Both the position numbers and the translations under genes were made by a program. Below are positions 11,016-22,350 of a DNA stretch of 64,000 bases, one piece after another. This DNA comes from Acanthochlamys bracteata (taxonomy: Eukaryota; Streptophyta; Magnoliopsida; Pandanales; Velloziaceae): positions 1,240,001 through 1,304,000 of the forward strand of contig CM034138.1 in NCBI GenBank assembly GCA_019914995.1, read 5' to 3'. The notes under the pieces are model-generated. The model searched no databases, had not been told where the DNA came from, and worked only from the letters and a program-made list of their open reading frames with translations. How positions within the stretch are numbered: the first letter of the stretch is position 1; each line of letters begins with the position of its first letter.

Positions 11016-11023
11016 AAATTATA

Positions 11024-12493
11024 TAGAAAAGTTTTATACTCCATAAATGATTGAAGAGCAAAAACTACCGAGAAAATCAATAGTTTGTCAACCTTCAGTC
11101 TTTCTCCTTCCACTAGGATATATCATATGGTACTCCCCTTCGCTCAAAAGATTGTTCACAGTAGAGTTGTTATAATAGATTAGAAATGAGTCTCTTCAAA
11201 CTGAATTTGGTGAAACTAAATTCAGTGATAAATAAATTAAATATGAGTTCGATAAATTTTTAATAAATTGAAACACAAAAATAATTTTGAATTTAAAATC
11301 TGACAAAAAAGTTTGAATTTATTGCGATGGAATACACTTTTATAAATATGTAGCAAATTTAACTATATTCTGCTTGTCGACGGAAGACAAATTAAAACTG
11401 CAATATATCTATTCGTCTGAGAGCTCGTTTGGTATTATTTTTCAGAAAGTAACTTTTCAATTTTATATTTTTAATATATTTTTTATAAATATTTTGATAA
11501 TTTATTTAAAATTTTAAAAAATATAGTAAAAATTTTTATTATTTATTTTTATTATTTTAGATAAAAAAAATAGAATTAATTTTTAAAAAAATTAAAAATA
11601 CTTCCGTTCCGGAACAATTATATTTGAAAAGTACTCTCAAAAAATGCTAGAGGTTCATTATCCATAAGCTTATAACATCATGCAATAAGGGATTCATATT
11701 CTGTAGCATTGTTTTATTTAATTTTAATGGAGAAGCTTAGGGTTGTTGCATTTCTATTAGATGTTTCGACAGCCTATCCGATCATAAATCCAACGGTCGA
11801 CAAGTATCTGAACATTAGAATCTTTCTTCCATTATGGATTAGAATTTTACATGTACGTATAGCACTTTTATGTAGCGTGATAATTTTTTGCGAAATTCTT
11901 AGGTTTTCCAGCTTGGTGTAAACTTTTTTGTAAAAAGTTTCAATGGGCGCCCACCAACTGTTTGCTAAAATGCCTTAGTAACGGGTAACAAATCATCAGG
12001 GAATGTCTCAATACTGCTTATAAAAGGAAAACTTTTTTAAGCAAAAAATATTTTTATAATATTTTCTAAAAAATTTTAACTTTTAATTTATAAAAATAAA
12101 TAATAATAAAATTTTACAATATAATTTTTTTATATTTTTTAAATTTTGAATAAAATATTATAAAATATTTATTAAAAATATGAATATTTTTATAGAATGA
12201 AAAGTGAAGAAAGCTCTCCCAAACAAAAATCTAATTGCTTTCATTTTATGCAACAGCTTTTATCTGGATCTTTATTTATATTTGCAAGCATTTATCTTCA
12301 GGAGTAGTTAATGTAAGCTGTTTGAAAGCAAGTTTCACGCACATATATTTACTCAGCCTTATTATCGTAAGGTTGTAAGCTAGTAAAAACCGCACGTACT
12401 CGTGCGAATGATATACGCTACACCGGCCAGTCAAGTAGATCCAGGTCTGGACTTAGAAAGTCCTCAAGTCTTAAGAGACTCAATTGAGCGGGC
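11024..12493. other. Intergenic, A+T-rich, with two AT-rich repeats
   Basis: No coding exon is visible; the short open stretch at 11709-11921 is not recognisable. Two AT-rich blocks, about 11420-11640 (starting GAGCTCGTTTGGTATT) and about 11995-12230 (inverted, ending CTCCCAAACAAAA), resemble the dispersed AT-rich family. Confidence 0.45.
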
Positions 12494-12501
12494 GTTTAGA
12501 A

Positions 12502-13046
12502 TAAGGGTGGCAATATAAATTCATGGGTAGTTTCGGATCGATTCATATAATAATCGAATCAAAATTATTCAATCTTAACTCGACCTATTTATTTATATGG
12601 GTTAAAATTGTCAACTCTAATTCAACTTATTTATAACCGAATCAAACTCGGATCGACCCATTTAATAATTAACTTATTAAATAAAATTATAATATTAATT
12701 TTTAATAATAATATATCAAAATTATTAATTATGATATATTTAAAAAGAAAAAATATTAATTTTAACAAATTTATAAATTAAATAAAAATTAGTTAAAATT
12801 AAGATAAATTATATATATATATATACAAATTAAATTCAATTTTTTTTTTTTTTTTCTAATTATTAAGTAATATATATTATATAAATAGTTATACGGGTTA
12901 AACGGATCATTTTCGGATCAACCCGAATCTGTTTAAATTTTTTGGAGCATTTTCGGATTGACCCAAACCCGACTAAGACTTGACCCGAATCCGACCTTTT
13001 AGAATCGGGTCGAATTTTTGGATCGGGTCGAAATTTACCACTTCTA
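12502..13046. mobile_element. hAT-superfamily MITE (545 bp) with perfect 8-bp target duplication
   Basis: The left end TAAGGGTGGCAA and the inverted right end TAGAAGTGGTAA are variants of the TAGGGGTGGCAA terminus common in plant hAT MITEs. GTTTAGAA lies on both sides (12494-12501 and 13047-13054). The subterminal regions are rich in GGATCGACCC-type motifs and the centre is A+T-rich with an (AT)n run near 12812. No coding capacity. Confidence 0.85.
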
Positions 13047-13054
13047 GTTTAGAA

Positions 13055-13904
13055 TTGATTCTAAAATAAAATTCTTTTAATAAAAACTATTTTATCTTAT
13101 TTTACAAACTAAATTATCTAAAAAATAATAATAATAAAGTTTTATAATAAAATTTTTTATTTTTAAATTTTAAATAAATTTTATATAATATTACAAAAAA
13201 TTATTTAAAAAATATGAAATAAGTAAGAGTGAAATGGAATGTCGAATTTTTCCCGGATAGGTCTAAAATTTTGTTTCTCCACATAAAGCCTGTCTAGATG
13301 CAACCGGTCAATTATCTAATGTTTCTGCACTGGGCATTAGTCATGTCTTGATCATTGAAAATCAGGACCAACTTGTAGATAAACTTGCGTGAGCCACAGT
13401 CATTGGCTGATATGTATTACCCAAATCCATATCTAATCTTCACAAAGATAGCCTTCAAACAAGACTAGAACGCCTTACAATTTATTATATAGTATACAAA
13501 CTTAGACCGTGCATTTGCGAACTACACTACCTTTACTACAAAGTTACACAAAACTTGATAATGACATGAAAATAAATAAAATAATAGCTGCTGGTTAGGA
13601 AAGCGTTTCAAATGTACGTTTTCGTCAAACTGAATTTTATAAAATTAGAATTTTTAATAATATTTAAAACAAATAAAATAAAAATTAAATTTTTATAGAA
13701 TTAAAATTTAGTATAAAAAAATAAAATTTAAAATGATGATTAAAATAATCGACTTCCAATTTTTTTAAAAAATTCAGTATATTTAAAATAAACTCTACAT
13801 TAAGAATCCACGTTAATATATACAACAAAAAAAGCTCGGTAGAACCAAAAACCAAAAAGAAAAAGAACCATTTGAAGAACTCACTGAGAAAAGCAGGATA
13901 CTCA
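13055..13904. other. Upstream region of the UGT gene
   Basis: A+T-rich with an AT-rich repeat-like block at about 13060-13240. No gene is visible. No convincing TATA box; AATATATACAA near 13815 is the best candidate. Confidence 0.4.
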
Positions 13905-15293
13905 ATGGCGATAGAGGTAGAGACGGTGGTAATGTTTCCTGGCTTCGGCGTAGGTCACCTGAATCCCATGGTGGAGCTCGGCAAACTGATCGTCCCCCAC
14001 GGTCTCTCTGTCGTCTTCGCTCTCATCGAACACTCATCTACGATTGCTGCCATCACCGATCGAATCTCCGCCGCTTACCCTTCTATAACATTCCACCGTC
14101 TACCACCCCTACCGCCCGCTCCAAAAACTAAGGTGAACGACAACTTCGACACGACAAGCCGCACAAACCCTGTACTAATTGACTTCGTTAAATCCCTCTC
14201 GCCGGAACGAAAGATCAGAGCAATGGTGTTGGATTTCTTCTGTACAGATGCGCTCGACGCTGCGAAGGAGCTAGGCGTACCGGCTTACTTCTTCTTCTCT
14301 GGCAACGCTTCTGCTCTTTCGGCGTTTGTCAGCGTGACCACTATGAACCTTACTGCTGCAGATATCGTCGATCTCGGCGATAACCGCATAAGCTTTCCCG
14401 GACTGATACCAATTCCGGCGAATCATTTTCCACCCGTCATAGTAGAATCAGAAGAAATCTACGGAGAGTTCTTGTACCATTTCGATCGAATGCCCAATGC
14501 TGATGGGATCATTGTCAACACGTTCGAGTGGTTAGAACCCCGAGCTGTTGAAGCCCTCACGGCTGGATCCAACTATCCAGGCAGGCCCATGCCGCCTATC
14601 TACTGCATCGGCCCGATAGTTTCAAGCGGTGAAGCTGAAGCTGGAGAAAAGAGACACGAGTGTTTGACATGGTTGGATGCCCAACCGAATGGCAGTGTCG
14701 TGTTTCTTTGCTTTGGTAGCGCCGGCCGGTTCCCAAAAGAACAACTACATGAGATTGCAGAGGGGTTAGAGAAAAGCGAGCAGAGATTTCTCTGGGTAGT
14801 GAAGAGTCCTGAGAAGGAAGACTTGGATCCGGACTTGGACAAGCTACTGCCGGAAGGATTTACAGAACGAACAAAAGATCGTGGGTTAGTAGTGAAATCA
14901 TGGGCGCCGCAGACTGCGGTATTGGGACACGTGGCGACAGGAGGGTTCGTGACGCACTGCGGGTGGAACTCGGTGTTGGAAACAGTGATCGCCGGGGTGC
15001 CTATGATTGCATGGCCGATGTATGCAGAGCAGAGGATCAACAAGGTTTTCTTGGTTGAAGACGTGAATCTTGCGGCGGAAATGAAGGGGTATGATAAGGA
15101 AATGGTTCGCTCTGATGAAGTAGAACAGAAACTGAGGTGGTTGATGGAGTCAGAGGAAGGGAAAGAGTTGAAGAAACGTGCGAAAGCGGCGAAAGAAGCG
15201 GCGGCAGCTGCGATTGGAGAATGTGGATCGTCCCATGTTAGGCTAATGGAGTTTGTAAGAACGTGCAAGGGAGAGAAATTGGTAAAATTGTGA
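13905..15293 (+). CDS. UDP-glycosyltransferase, family 1 (UGT88-like)
   Basis: Transfers a sugar, usually glucose from UDP-glucose, to a small molecule such as a flavonoid or other phenolic in the cytosol. A single exon encodes 462 residues. Catalytic His18 sits in GFGVGHLNPM and its partner Asp110 in VLDFFCTD. The 44-residue PSPG sugar-donor box runs from Trp333 to Gln376 (WAPQTAVLGH to WPMYAEQ); the final Gln favours UDP-glucose. HCGWNS is intact. The N-terminal acceptor domain resembles UGT88 enzymes (flavonoid, isoflavone and dihydrochalcone glucosyltransferases), but acceptor specificity cannot be read from sequence. The start is the first ATG; the open frame extends 11 codons further only through a TTG. 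No membrane segment or signal peptide. The C terminus is Lys/Ala-rich, as in relatives. Confidence 0.93.
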   Translation: MAIEVETVVMFPGFGVGHLNPMVELGKLIVPHGLSVVFALIEHSSTIAAITDRISAAYPSITFHRLPPLPPAPKTKVNDNFDTTSRTNPVLIDFVKSLSPERKIRAMVLDFFCTDALDAAKELGVPAYFFFSGNASALSAFVSVTTMNLTAADIVDLGDNRISFPGLIPIPANHFPPVIVESEEIYGEFLYHFDRMPNADGIIVNTFEWLEPRAVEALTAGSNYPGRPMPPIYCIGPIVSSGEAEAGEKRHECLTWLDAQPNGSVVFLCFGSAGRFPKEQLHEIAEGLEKSEQRFLWVVKSPEKEDLDPDLDKLLPEGFTERTKDRGLVVKSWAPQTAVLGHVATGGFVTHCGWNSVLETVIAGVPMIAWPMYAEQRINKVFLVEDVNLAAEMKGYDKEMVRSDEVEQKLRWLMESEEGKELKKRAKAAKEAAAAAIGECGSSHVRLMEFVRTCKGEKLVKL

Positions 15294-15989
15294 AGTTCAG
15301 AAAGTGTGTTATTTGTTTAGAAGTATAAGTTTTCAAAAAATAAACTTTGAAACTTAATTATTAATAAGTAACTTGATAAAATTAATTTATGAAATAAATA
15401 AACTTTTAAAATTTAGAAATCTAATATCATTTTCTGACTACTTAACCTAAAATTTTAACATAATAGAAGAACGGTGCACAACTTAAGTAACCCCGATAAT
15501 ATAGAACTTAAGTCTTCCTAGCAAAAACCACCATCGTTACACGGCTAACTCTTAGCTACTACCTTTCTTCACGAGAGGCGGCAAACAAAACAAGAATCCT
15601 TATTCTAAGTATACGGTTCCTTCTTCACGTGAAGCTCAGAATTTGTTTCAATTATATCAAAAAGTTTTTTTATAAAAATAGTATAAAATAAAGTAGATAA
15701 AACTTAATTTCAATAAAAATAAATTAAACGGGGACGACTGAAACACGCCATTTAACTTAGAAAAAGACCATTCCAATAAGTCGTGAATCATCTTCCGAAT
15801 CTTTACAACTTAACAATCACATGCTGCGCCCGTACCGCACATAACCCAACAACTCCATCCTAAACCACCACCTACAGGATGCCGAAATTTTATTATTTCA
15901 CTCTTAGCTTTTTTCTTCTGAAAATCTCCCAATTCTCCAACGTTTCATTTCCCTTCTGTGTGATCTGAAACCAATTTGATCGAACCAAG
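15294..15989. other. Intergenic between UGT and NHL-like genes
   Basis: A+T-rich 3' flank of the UGT gene followed by the promoter of the next gene. No bounded repeat, RNA gene or extra exon is seen. Confidence 0.45.
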
Positions 15990-16652
15990 ATGATGGCTAG
16001 CGATGGCCGTCCTCTTGCTGTCACCGGCAACCAACCGAACAGCGACGAAGACGATGCCCGTAGTCTTCTCTCAACCCGAAAACCTTACTACCGTCGCCGC
16101 TGTTGCGTTCTCTGCTGCGGCGTCTCAGCTGTGATCATCATCCTCCTCGCCGTTCTCATCCTTGTCCTCGCTCTCACTGTCTTCAAAGTACGTCAACCCC
16201 GAATGACCATGAACTCTCTCACACTTCAACAACTCAGTGTCAGCAGAGGTCCGCCGATCACCGTCAACATGACAGTTGTTGCAGATGTGTCCGTGAAGAA
16301 TCCAAACGCTGCTTCATTCAAGTTTGGAGGTAGTACTACTTCACTCTACTATAGAGACTCATTAGTTGGAGTTGTTTACGGAGGCCCTGGCTCGGCAAGG
16401 GCTCACCGAACACTGCGGATGAACGTAACAGTGGATGTAATGGCTGACCAGTTAGTTAATGATCCGAGCCTGTTAAGTGATCTCGGGTCGGGCACTGTAG
16501 GTTTGAGAACATCGACGAAGGTTGGCGGCAGGGTTAAGATTTTTGGAATGGTTAAGCACCACGTGGATGTGGAGATGAACTGCACGATGAACGTTGCCCT
16601 GGCTGACCAGAAAGTTACCGACCAGAATTGCAACCAACATGTCCGGCTTTAG
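15990..16652 (+). CDS. Membrane-anchored LEA_2 protein, NDR1/HIN1-like
   Basis: Intronless gene for 220 residues. Layout: an acidic N-terminal tail (NSDEDDARSLL), a basic/Cys cluster (YYRRRCCVLCC), one membrane helix at about residues 45-66 (VIIILLAVLILVLALTVF), then an LEA_2 beta-sandwich with several N-linked glycosylation sites (NMT, NVT, NCT). This is the topology of NHL proteins, single-pass proteins of the plasma membrane or endomembranes with roles in defence and stress. It differs from LEA14 at 5478, which has the fold without the anchor; there is no sign they are tandem copies. Two Met codons open the frame (MMAS), and either could be used. Confidence 0.88.
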   Translation: MMASDGRPLAVTGNQPNSDEDDARSLLSTRKPYYRRRCCVLCCGVSAVIIILLAVLILVLALTVFKVRQPRMTMNSLTLQQLSVSRGPPITVNMTVVADVSVKNPNAASFKFGGSTTSLYYRDSLVGVVYGGPGSARAHRTLRMNVTVDVMADQLVNDPSLLSDLGSGTVGLRTSTKVGGRVKIFGMVKHHVDVEMNCTMNVALADQKVTDQNCNQHVRL

Positions 16653-17846
16653 ATTGCTAGTAGTCGATACGATATATTAGCTAGTAATTAATTAATTTCT
16701 GTTACATTGTATGTAGATGTCTACTATGATAGACAGTAGTCTGTAGATATGGAGAGAGGTTTCCTGGTGAAGCTATGGCTGCTTGTTGCTGCGACCATGT
16801 TGTTGTCAGTAGATTGAATCTTGAAACATCACTGTGTCAGCAAAGCTTCTAGTGGCTTGATTTTCAGGACTTCACAATAGTGCCGGAATGAGACCGTTTC
16901 AACATCTCGCTTTCATGGAGAAGATAAAAAATCGATGCCGAGTCTTTGTTCCAGAAAGATAATTCTTGCTTCAAATGCATTGCTGGCAGGAGTGCCAACA
17001 ATTTTCCAAGCATACCCGTTTCTCAAATCTCAAACAATGGCCTAAAAGTTTACACTGATTACCGAAACATCTCTTGGGCTTGGATTAATCATGAAGCTGA
17101 GGCCTACTTCAGTAGTCTAGAAACCTTATAAATCAAAATAATTATGTCATGAAAATCTCGAAATTCCAGATACTTTTGGATATTCCTTTGAGAAAACGTG
17201 ACGCCAAGTCGGTACGGGTTATATAAAGGCTGTGGCACATTCGTAATTTAATAATATCGGATTCTAATTGAACAGTAGGCCAAATATGGCCTATTGGACT
17301 TGATTAACATGCTAGGACCTGCGAACTTAATTTTCGGTCTGATACTCTTATATTTTTCTCATTAGCTCCGCCCCCTCTCCTCTCTCTTTCTCGGTCGGCG
17401 CCCGGCGCCCGTAATTCTCATCTCTTTTAGATGAAACATTTATTTGTTCATTTCAATTTTATTATGATCGACTCTGGCTCTGCACAGATCCTCCGTTCTA
17501 CGGCGTCTCCGTTTGAAGGAATTTCAAGTGCCCGGCCCTTGCGTGACATTGAATTAACCAGATGACTGAAACCTTGTCCTAGATTAACCATTTTGTTATT
17601 AAAGCCAATGCAGTAGACAAAAACGACAGTCTGCAGCTAAATACCTGCATAGGATTCGCTGCTATGCAGCAGCTGAAGGTACCGTTTTCCAAATTGTTAT
17701 TTCTTAACTAGTAAGTCGATCATGCCCTTTTATCGTTAGCGGCGCAATGGTTGAATCAGATGGAACGAGACTTCAATATGGATTATAATATTTTACTAAA
17801 AGAGAAACTAGGAGTCTTTTCTTTCTATGTTTCTACACAAATCTAT
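16653..17846. other. Intergenic between NHL-like gene and repeats
   Basis: The 3' flank of the NHL-like gene, then DNA without a recognisable exon. A pyrimidine-rich stretch with GCGCCCGGCGCCCG at about 17370-17412 looks like a gene leader or promoter remnant, but no coding region follows. Confidence 0.4.
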
Positions 17847-18143
17847 GGGCATATTTTAAATGCCCGTAAGTTTACTTTTTCCTATCAGATTTTGAGTTCC
17901 GAATAATTCTTATGTTTCAATTACACAAAAAATTCAGAACTTCACTTCCACATGCGGAATTCCAGTTCTAACTTTTCTTATTTATACATTTCCCAATACA
18001 ATTATATCTTTCAATTTTCAACACATTTTCAAAATCTATTAAAACATAAATATTGAACTTCACTTTCATTTTATTTTTTAAGAAATTTTACTTCCTACTT
18101 TTCACTTTCATGAAACTTAATTACAGACATTCGAAACACGCCT
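17847..18143. mobile_element. Tourist-like MITE (297 bp), family B copy 1
   Basis: Left end GGGCATATTTTAAATGCCCG and inverted right end AGGCGTGTTTCGAATGTCTG are imperfect inverted repeats. TAT flanks both sides. The interior matches the inverted interior of the element at 60279-60539 (shared TTCCCAATACAATTATAT and CAATTTTCAACA), so the two are one family. Confidence 0.75.
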
Positions 18144-18200
18144 TATATACAGTCAAAGCTTTTGAAAACTTCAGGAGTGCGGCCCTCTGTCACTCGCGCT

Positions 18201-18631
18201 TAGAGATGTAAAAATGGATCGAATCAAACGGGCTGCTCTGCGGTTTGGTCCGTCGGCCTAGTAAATAGTGACAAGATTGGGCCGGACTGGCTCAGTCCAA
18301 CAGGTAGGATGGGCCGACTATGTTAGCTTGTCGGGCAGCCCGTCCGTCCGAATACTGTTCATATTAATTGGTCAAATATTGACAGTTGATATGGTCAATA
18401 TTGACCGTTGATCAGGTCAAATTAAATTAAAAAAAATTTATACTACTAAAAAATAAAATTTAAAAATAACATGATTTATTTTTTATCTTGAAAATAATTT
18501 TTAAATTCTATTTTTTATATAAAATAAAACTATAATTCAGATAAATAGACCGGATCGAGTCATAAGAAATAAAACCGGACCGAATTGATCCTGACTCGAT
18601 CTATTAATTTGGCCTGGTCCGCCCGTTTTTG
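18201..18631. mobile_element. hAT-like MITE (431 bp), family C copy 1
   Basis: Flanked by an identical CACTCGCGCT (18191-18200 and 18632-18641); 8 of the 10 bases would be the hAT-type duplication. The left end has TGTAAAAATGG and the inverted right end TGCAAAAACGGG. Both ends are rich in GGGCCGG/CCGGACC motifs around an A+T-rich centre. An inverted relative is at 25209-25698. Confidence 0.75.
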
Positions 18632-18641
18632 CACTCGCGCT

Positions 18642-19268
18642 TGCTCTGAGAAAGCAAAAGCGGAAATTGCAGCCTGCAGTAGCGAAACAAAGTAATGAAT
18701 GGAAATTGCATCTTCCAAGAAGTTTTCCGAATCTTTCTTATCAAAATAATACCACAACACAACCGAGCTACCCTAGCATTTGGATTGTTTTTGCCATCAA
18801 TTTTATCACTTTATCTGTGCTTTTAATTTTAAATACGTATTGTATTGAATTTTTATTTTCAAAAACTTTTGAAATTTGACAATCTTAAATAATGCATTAT
18901 TTAAAATTTCTATATATACTTTTATTACTTTAAGTTAAAAGTAAACTTAATATTTCAAAATTTTCATACAAATTTTGTAAAATGATTTATTTAAACAATG
19001 TCAAACTACCCGTCAATGATGGTGGGAAGCTACAGCTACTACAATAATATTCGCAAATTTTAAATACAGTTGGGACTTTGGGACTAGGAGGATACCAATT
19101 AACTAGAAAACACAGTCGTCCAATCTAGAGAGGAAAACACGTTAATAATACTTAGAAGAATAAAAACGCTCCAATATCAAGCTAGCCCACTAGAAAATTG
19201 TAGAAAATCAACAAATATATCATCATTCATATTCTGCAAGAAGATAGCTAAATCTTCACGACGTGACT
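18642..19268. other. 3' flank of the MAKR-like gene
   Basis: A+T-rich DNA between the hAT-like MITE and the end of the minus-strand MAKR gene. No exon or bounded repeat is seen. Confidence 0.4.
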
Positions 19269-20413
19269 TCAAACTGGTATTTTTTCAGGTCGTTTTTCTC
19301 CGGGATCGCTATTTGATCGCACGAGTTCTGTTGGATATTCCGGCGCAGCTACACAAACCAAAAACAACAAAACCAGTCTCTGTTAAATACAACAAACTTC
19401 AAAGAACTTAAATGCTATGTGTGAGAATCAGAACAAAGAAAAATACCTTTTGGAGCTTGGAAGGAGCGTTTGCAATGGGCAATGGCGCTCTGTATTCCGT
19501 CTTGCTGCTGTAGCAATGAGTCATCTCTTCTTCGCGGAAGAGTTGGTGGTGACGGCGCCGCAGAAATCGTCGACGAGGCTGACCTACTCTTTCCAAGCCG
19601 CCGGCAAACAACTTTAAACCCCGACGGTAAGCTTACCGCAGCTTGTGGCTTATGAAACTCTTTAGTATGACAAGGTGTTGCAGACGGTACCGTTTCAGTA
19701 GGGCCAATTTTTCCCGTCGAGCCCAGTGGTCCGGTGAACCGCGATTTACCTCCATAGTGTTTGGAAACCCTGACGTAGAGCGGCTTGATCTTGTTGAGAT
19801 ATTTCTGTACCATGTCTTTGGAGTTATTACTGTTCTTCTTCTCGTTCTCCTCCGCTAAACTATACTTAGAGTCTCTACCACTGCTGCTAGTGCTTCTTGA
19901 ACTGTTGTCTCTCGCGAACAGTGAAACCAGAGGTGTTTCTTCTCCCTTGAGCGTGACAGAAAACTTGTTACTGCTTTGGTGGTGTTGCTGATATTCTTGT
20001 AGGTTTTGCTGCTTTGGAGAAGGATCCTGCTGGGCTGATTTTGACCTTTTTAAGCTTAACATAAGAACCCGAAACTTGGTTGCAGATTTGAGTAAAGAGT
20101 TAGAAACATGGCGGTGATTAGGCTTGCAGCACTCTCCGGCGACTGTTGACGACAATGTAAACCCAAACCTTTCCTTCTCTGCATCACCTTCAACTGACTC
20201 ATCTTGTTCTTCATCTAAATCGTAAGGTAATGTGAATTCTAGATCAATGAAGTCATCGTCGTCGTCCATCTCCAGCGAGTGACCGAGTACAGCGCTGGCG
20301 ACAGTGCACGCACCCGGCGTCCGTGCATCTATAGCAGTTGTGACTGGTGTTGCTGAACTACTGAAACCCCCGCTGCCTCCTCTCCATTGCTTCGACATGT
20401 GCAGTGCTTCCAT
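19269..20413 (-). CDS. Membrane-associated kinase regulator (MAKR/BKI1 family)
   Basis: Peripheral membrane protein of the family that binds and restrains receptor kinases such as BRI1. Exon 1 is 19447-20413 and exon 2 19269-19348, joined in phase 1, giving 348 residues. I chose the splice over a read-through because exon 2 supplies the family's Ser/Asp-Pro tail (LVRSNSDPGEKR). Landmarks: an acidic N-terminal motif DDDDDFIDLEFTLPYD, a basic mid-region with KFRVLMLSLKRSKSA, and the conserved C-terminal block RRRDDSLLQQQDGIQSAIAH followed by CKRSF, the kinase-interacting part. The frame upstream of ATG 20413 encodes 20 hydrophobic residues but starts at TTG, so I exclude it. Low-complexity Ser, Asn and Gln stretches are typical. 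Which MAKR subtype it is cannot be settled. Confidence 0.9.
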
Positions 20414-22109
20414 TGTTAAGAGAGCCAGTGGAAAAACAACAACAACAAGAACAACGAAGCAGAACAATGTCAACTTCTTTCAATCTCTCCTTTTTCTGCT
20501 TTGTTCTACTACACCTTTTTTGAAAGTTAGAAGATGAAACAAAGATTTTGGGAGGAGAAAGAAGCCATCAAAGTCAGTATATAAATTCATAAAGTGAACA
20601 ATGAGAAAAAGAAAGAAATTTAAAAGAGAAACCTTTGAAAAAAAAAAAAAAAGAAGAAATGAAAACAAAGAAAAAGGAGTTGTGCGCATTGAGATGGTTG
20701 CTGCTTATTTCTTTTGGCGTCTCATACACGAACAGAACACGCAGGGTAATAGCAGAATCACGTGATTCCTCAGTGCTCTTTCGTCAGATGGTATATAGTA
20801 GTACTTTCAACTGTACTTCTCCTCAACCGTCAGATCAAATGGTCCAACACCAAATCAGCGTTGGATTAAAGATTAATCGCACCAGCTTTGATGACAAAAA
20901 AAAAAGGAAGATAAAGTTTGTAGGATTCCACATGGTATTGTGGTACTGTAAAAAGTTAATCTTTGTAAGTAAAAGCTAATCTAATTTGGGCAAAGCTTAT
21001 TTACAAATTTGGTAGATAACTGTTAGCTCTCTCAAGCTTTTGTTCGTTTCCTTTTTTCTGTTTGGTTGCTAGGAAGCTTCACGAAAAGCAATTTGTTGAG
21101 AGATGGAGACGGGAATGGATCGCTCACTCCCAGAATTAGTTTTTTGTTTGCTTTGTTACTTTCTTTGTTGGGTGGTAGGGTGGAAAATTGATCTGTTGAT
21201 CTTTTGCATCTTTGGATTCATTCATTCAAGTTATAGATTAGATCAAACACAAGTCAACCCAGTTTTAGTAAAGCGTAAGTAACAATCTCCTTTTGAACTA
21301 TTTAGTCGTAGAAACAAAGAAAAAGAAACAATATTTTAATTTTTTAATAACTATTTGGCGTATTGTAGTCCATTGCAAAATTTCGAAGCCTTCTTGTTGT
21401 CGAACAGTTGAGTACAAAATATGATAGCGTGAGGAGTTTCACAAAGTCTTTCGGCATTACATTGATTGCAAAATGTGTAGAATAGAAGAAAAGTGAGTGG
21501 GTGCTTCTTATAAACAATTTTTTTAATAAAAATATTTTAAAATTAATATTATACATATAATTTTTATATTATAGTAAAATTTATTTAAAAATATAATTTT
21601 TTGAATGAAAAGTATTTCATAAGTTGTCCAAATATCTCGATTTAGCTTATCTTAAGTTTTGGAGGTATTAAATTTAAATTTACAGTAGCCGTTCTCTGAA
21701 TTATTATTGCTCGTCAGAGATAATAATTGTGGAAAGACAAGTGATCAGAGTGTTGTTGTTGCTTGTCATCAATTGAAAGGACATATACCTGATTGAGATT
21801 GTTAAGAACAACATGATTATAATTTTGAAACTCCACTATGAAACACACAAAGATTCAAATCAAAAGTGACTAGTAATTCATTCAATTTTCTTTTTCACAA
21901 CATCAATCTATTCTAGCAATTTTGGATCACTTCTAGGAACATTGTATTGCATTAATGTGTTTCTGATGGACCATGAAGCACTCTGAGTCAAACTTCATGT
22001 CTATTATCAGATGATCCAAAATTCAAATTCAAAGTTGAGATCATGCTATGTTTCACCTAAACCTTATGCGAAGCAGAAGCACTAGTTTGGTATGTCTTTG
22101 CTACGCTTT
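20414..22109. other. Upstream region of MAKR and gene-free DNA
   Basis: The minus-strand promoter of MAKR lies here, with TTTATATA (minus strand) at 20578-20585 as a possible TATA box. A poly(A) run at about 20638-20653 is on the plus strand. I see no gene; the short open stretches are unrecognisable. Confidence 0.4.
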
Positions 22110-22350
22110 GGACGTGTTTACGTGCCACTTTAAATTCACTTTTTTTAAACTTTCTTACATCACAAAATATATTATAAAATTAAAATAAATTATTTTTATT
22201 AAAAATTTATTTTTTAAAATTTGATTTTAAAACTTACTTATATTATAAAATAATTATAAAATTTTATTTTTTATTAAATATTGTTAGTTTTTAATTTATT
22301 TTTTAAATTTATTTTTCAAAAAGTGAATTTATATTCAAATAAACACGCCC
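22110..22350. mobile_element. Tourist-like MITE (241 bp)
   Basis: Inverted ends: left GGACGTGTTTACGTG...AAATTCACTTTTT, right (reverse complement) GGGCGTGTTTATTTG...AAATTCACTTTTT. TTT flanks both sides. The interior is A+T-only. It fits the PIF/Harbinger group. Confidence 0.65.

Noticed and set aside
13872-13904. Eleven extra N-terminal codons on the UGT
   Set aside because: They begin at TTG. ATG 13905 gives the normal UGT N terminus.
14600-15268. Minus-strand open frame of 222 codons
   Set aside because: Lies wholly antisense to the UGT coding region and has no family features; it is a shadow of the high G+C codon use of the UGT.
5478-16652. LEA14-like and NHL-like genes as a tandem LEA_2 pair
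   Set aside because: They share only the LEA_2 fold; architecture, exon structure and sequence differ, and two unrelated genes lie between them.
20414-20473. Hydrophobic 20-residue N-terminal extension of MAKR
   Set aside because: It starts at a TTG codon; the first ATG is 20413, and MAKR proteins have no N-terminal membrane helix.
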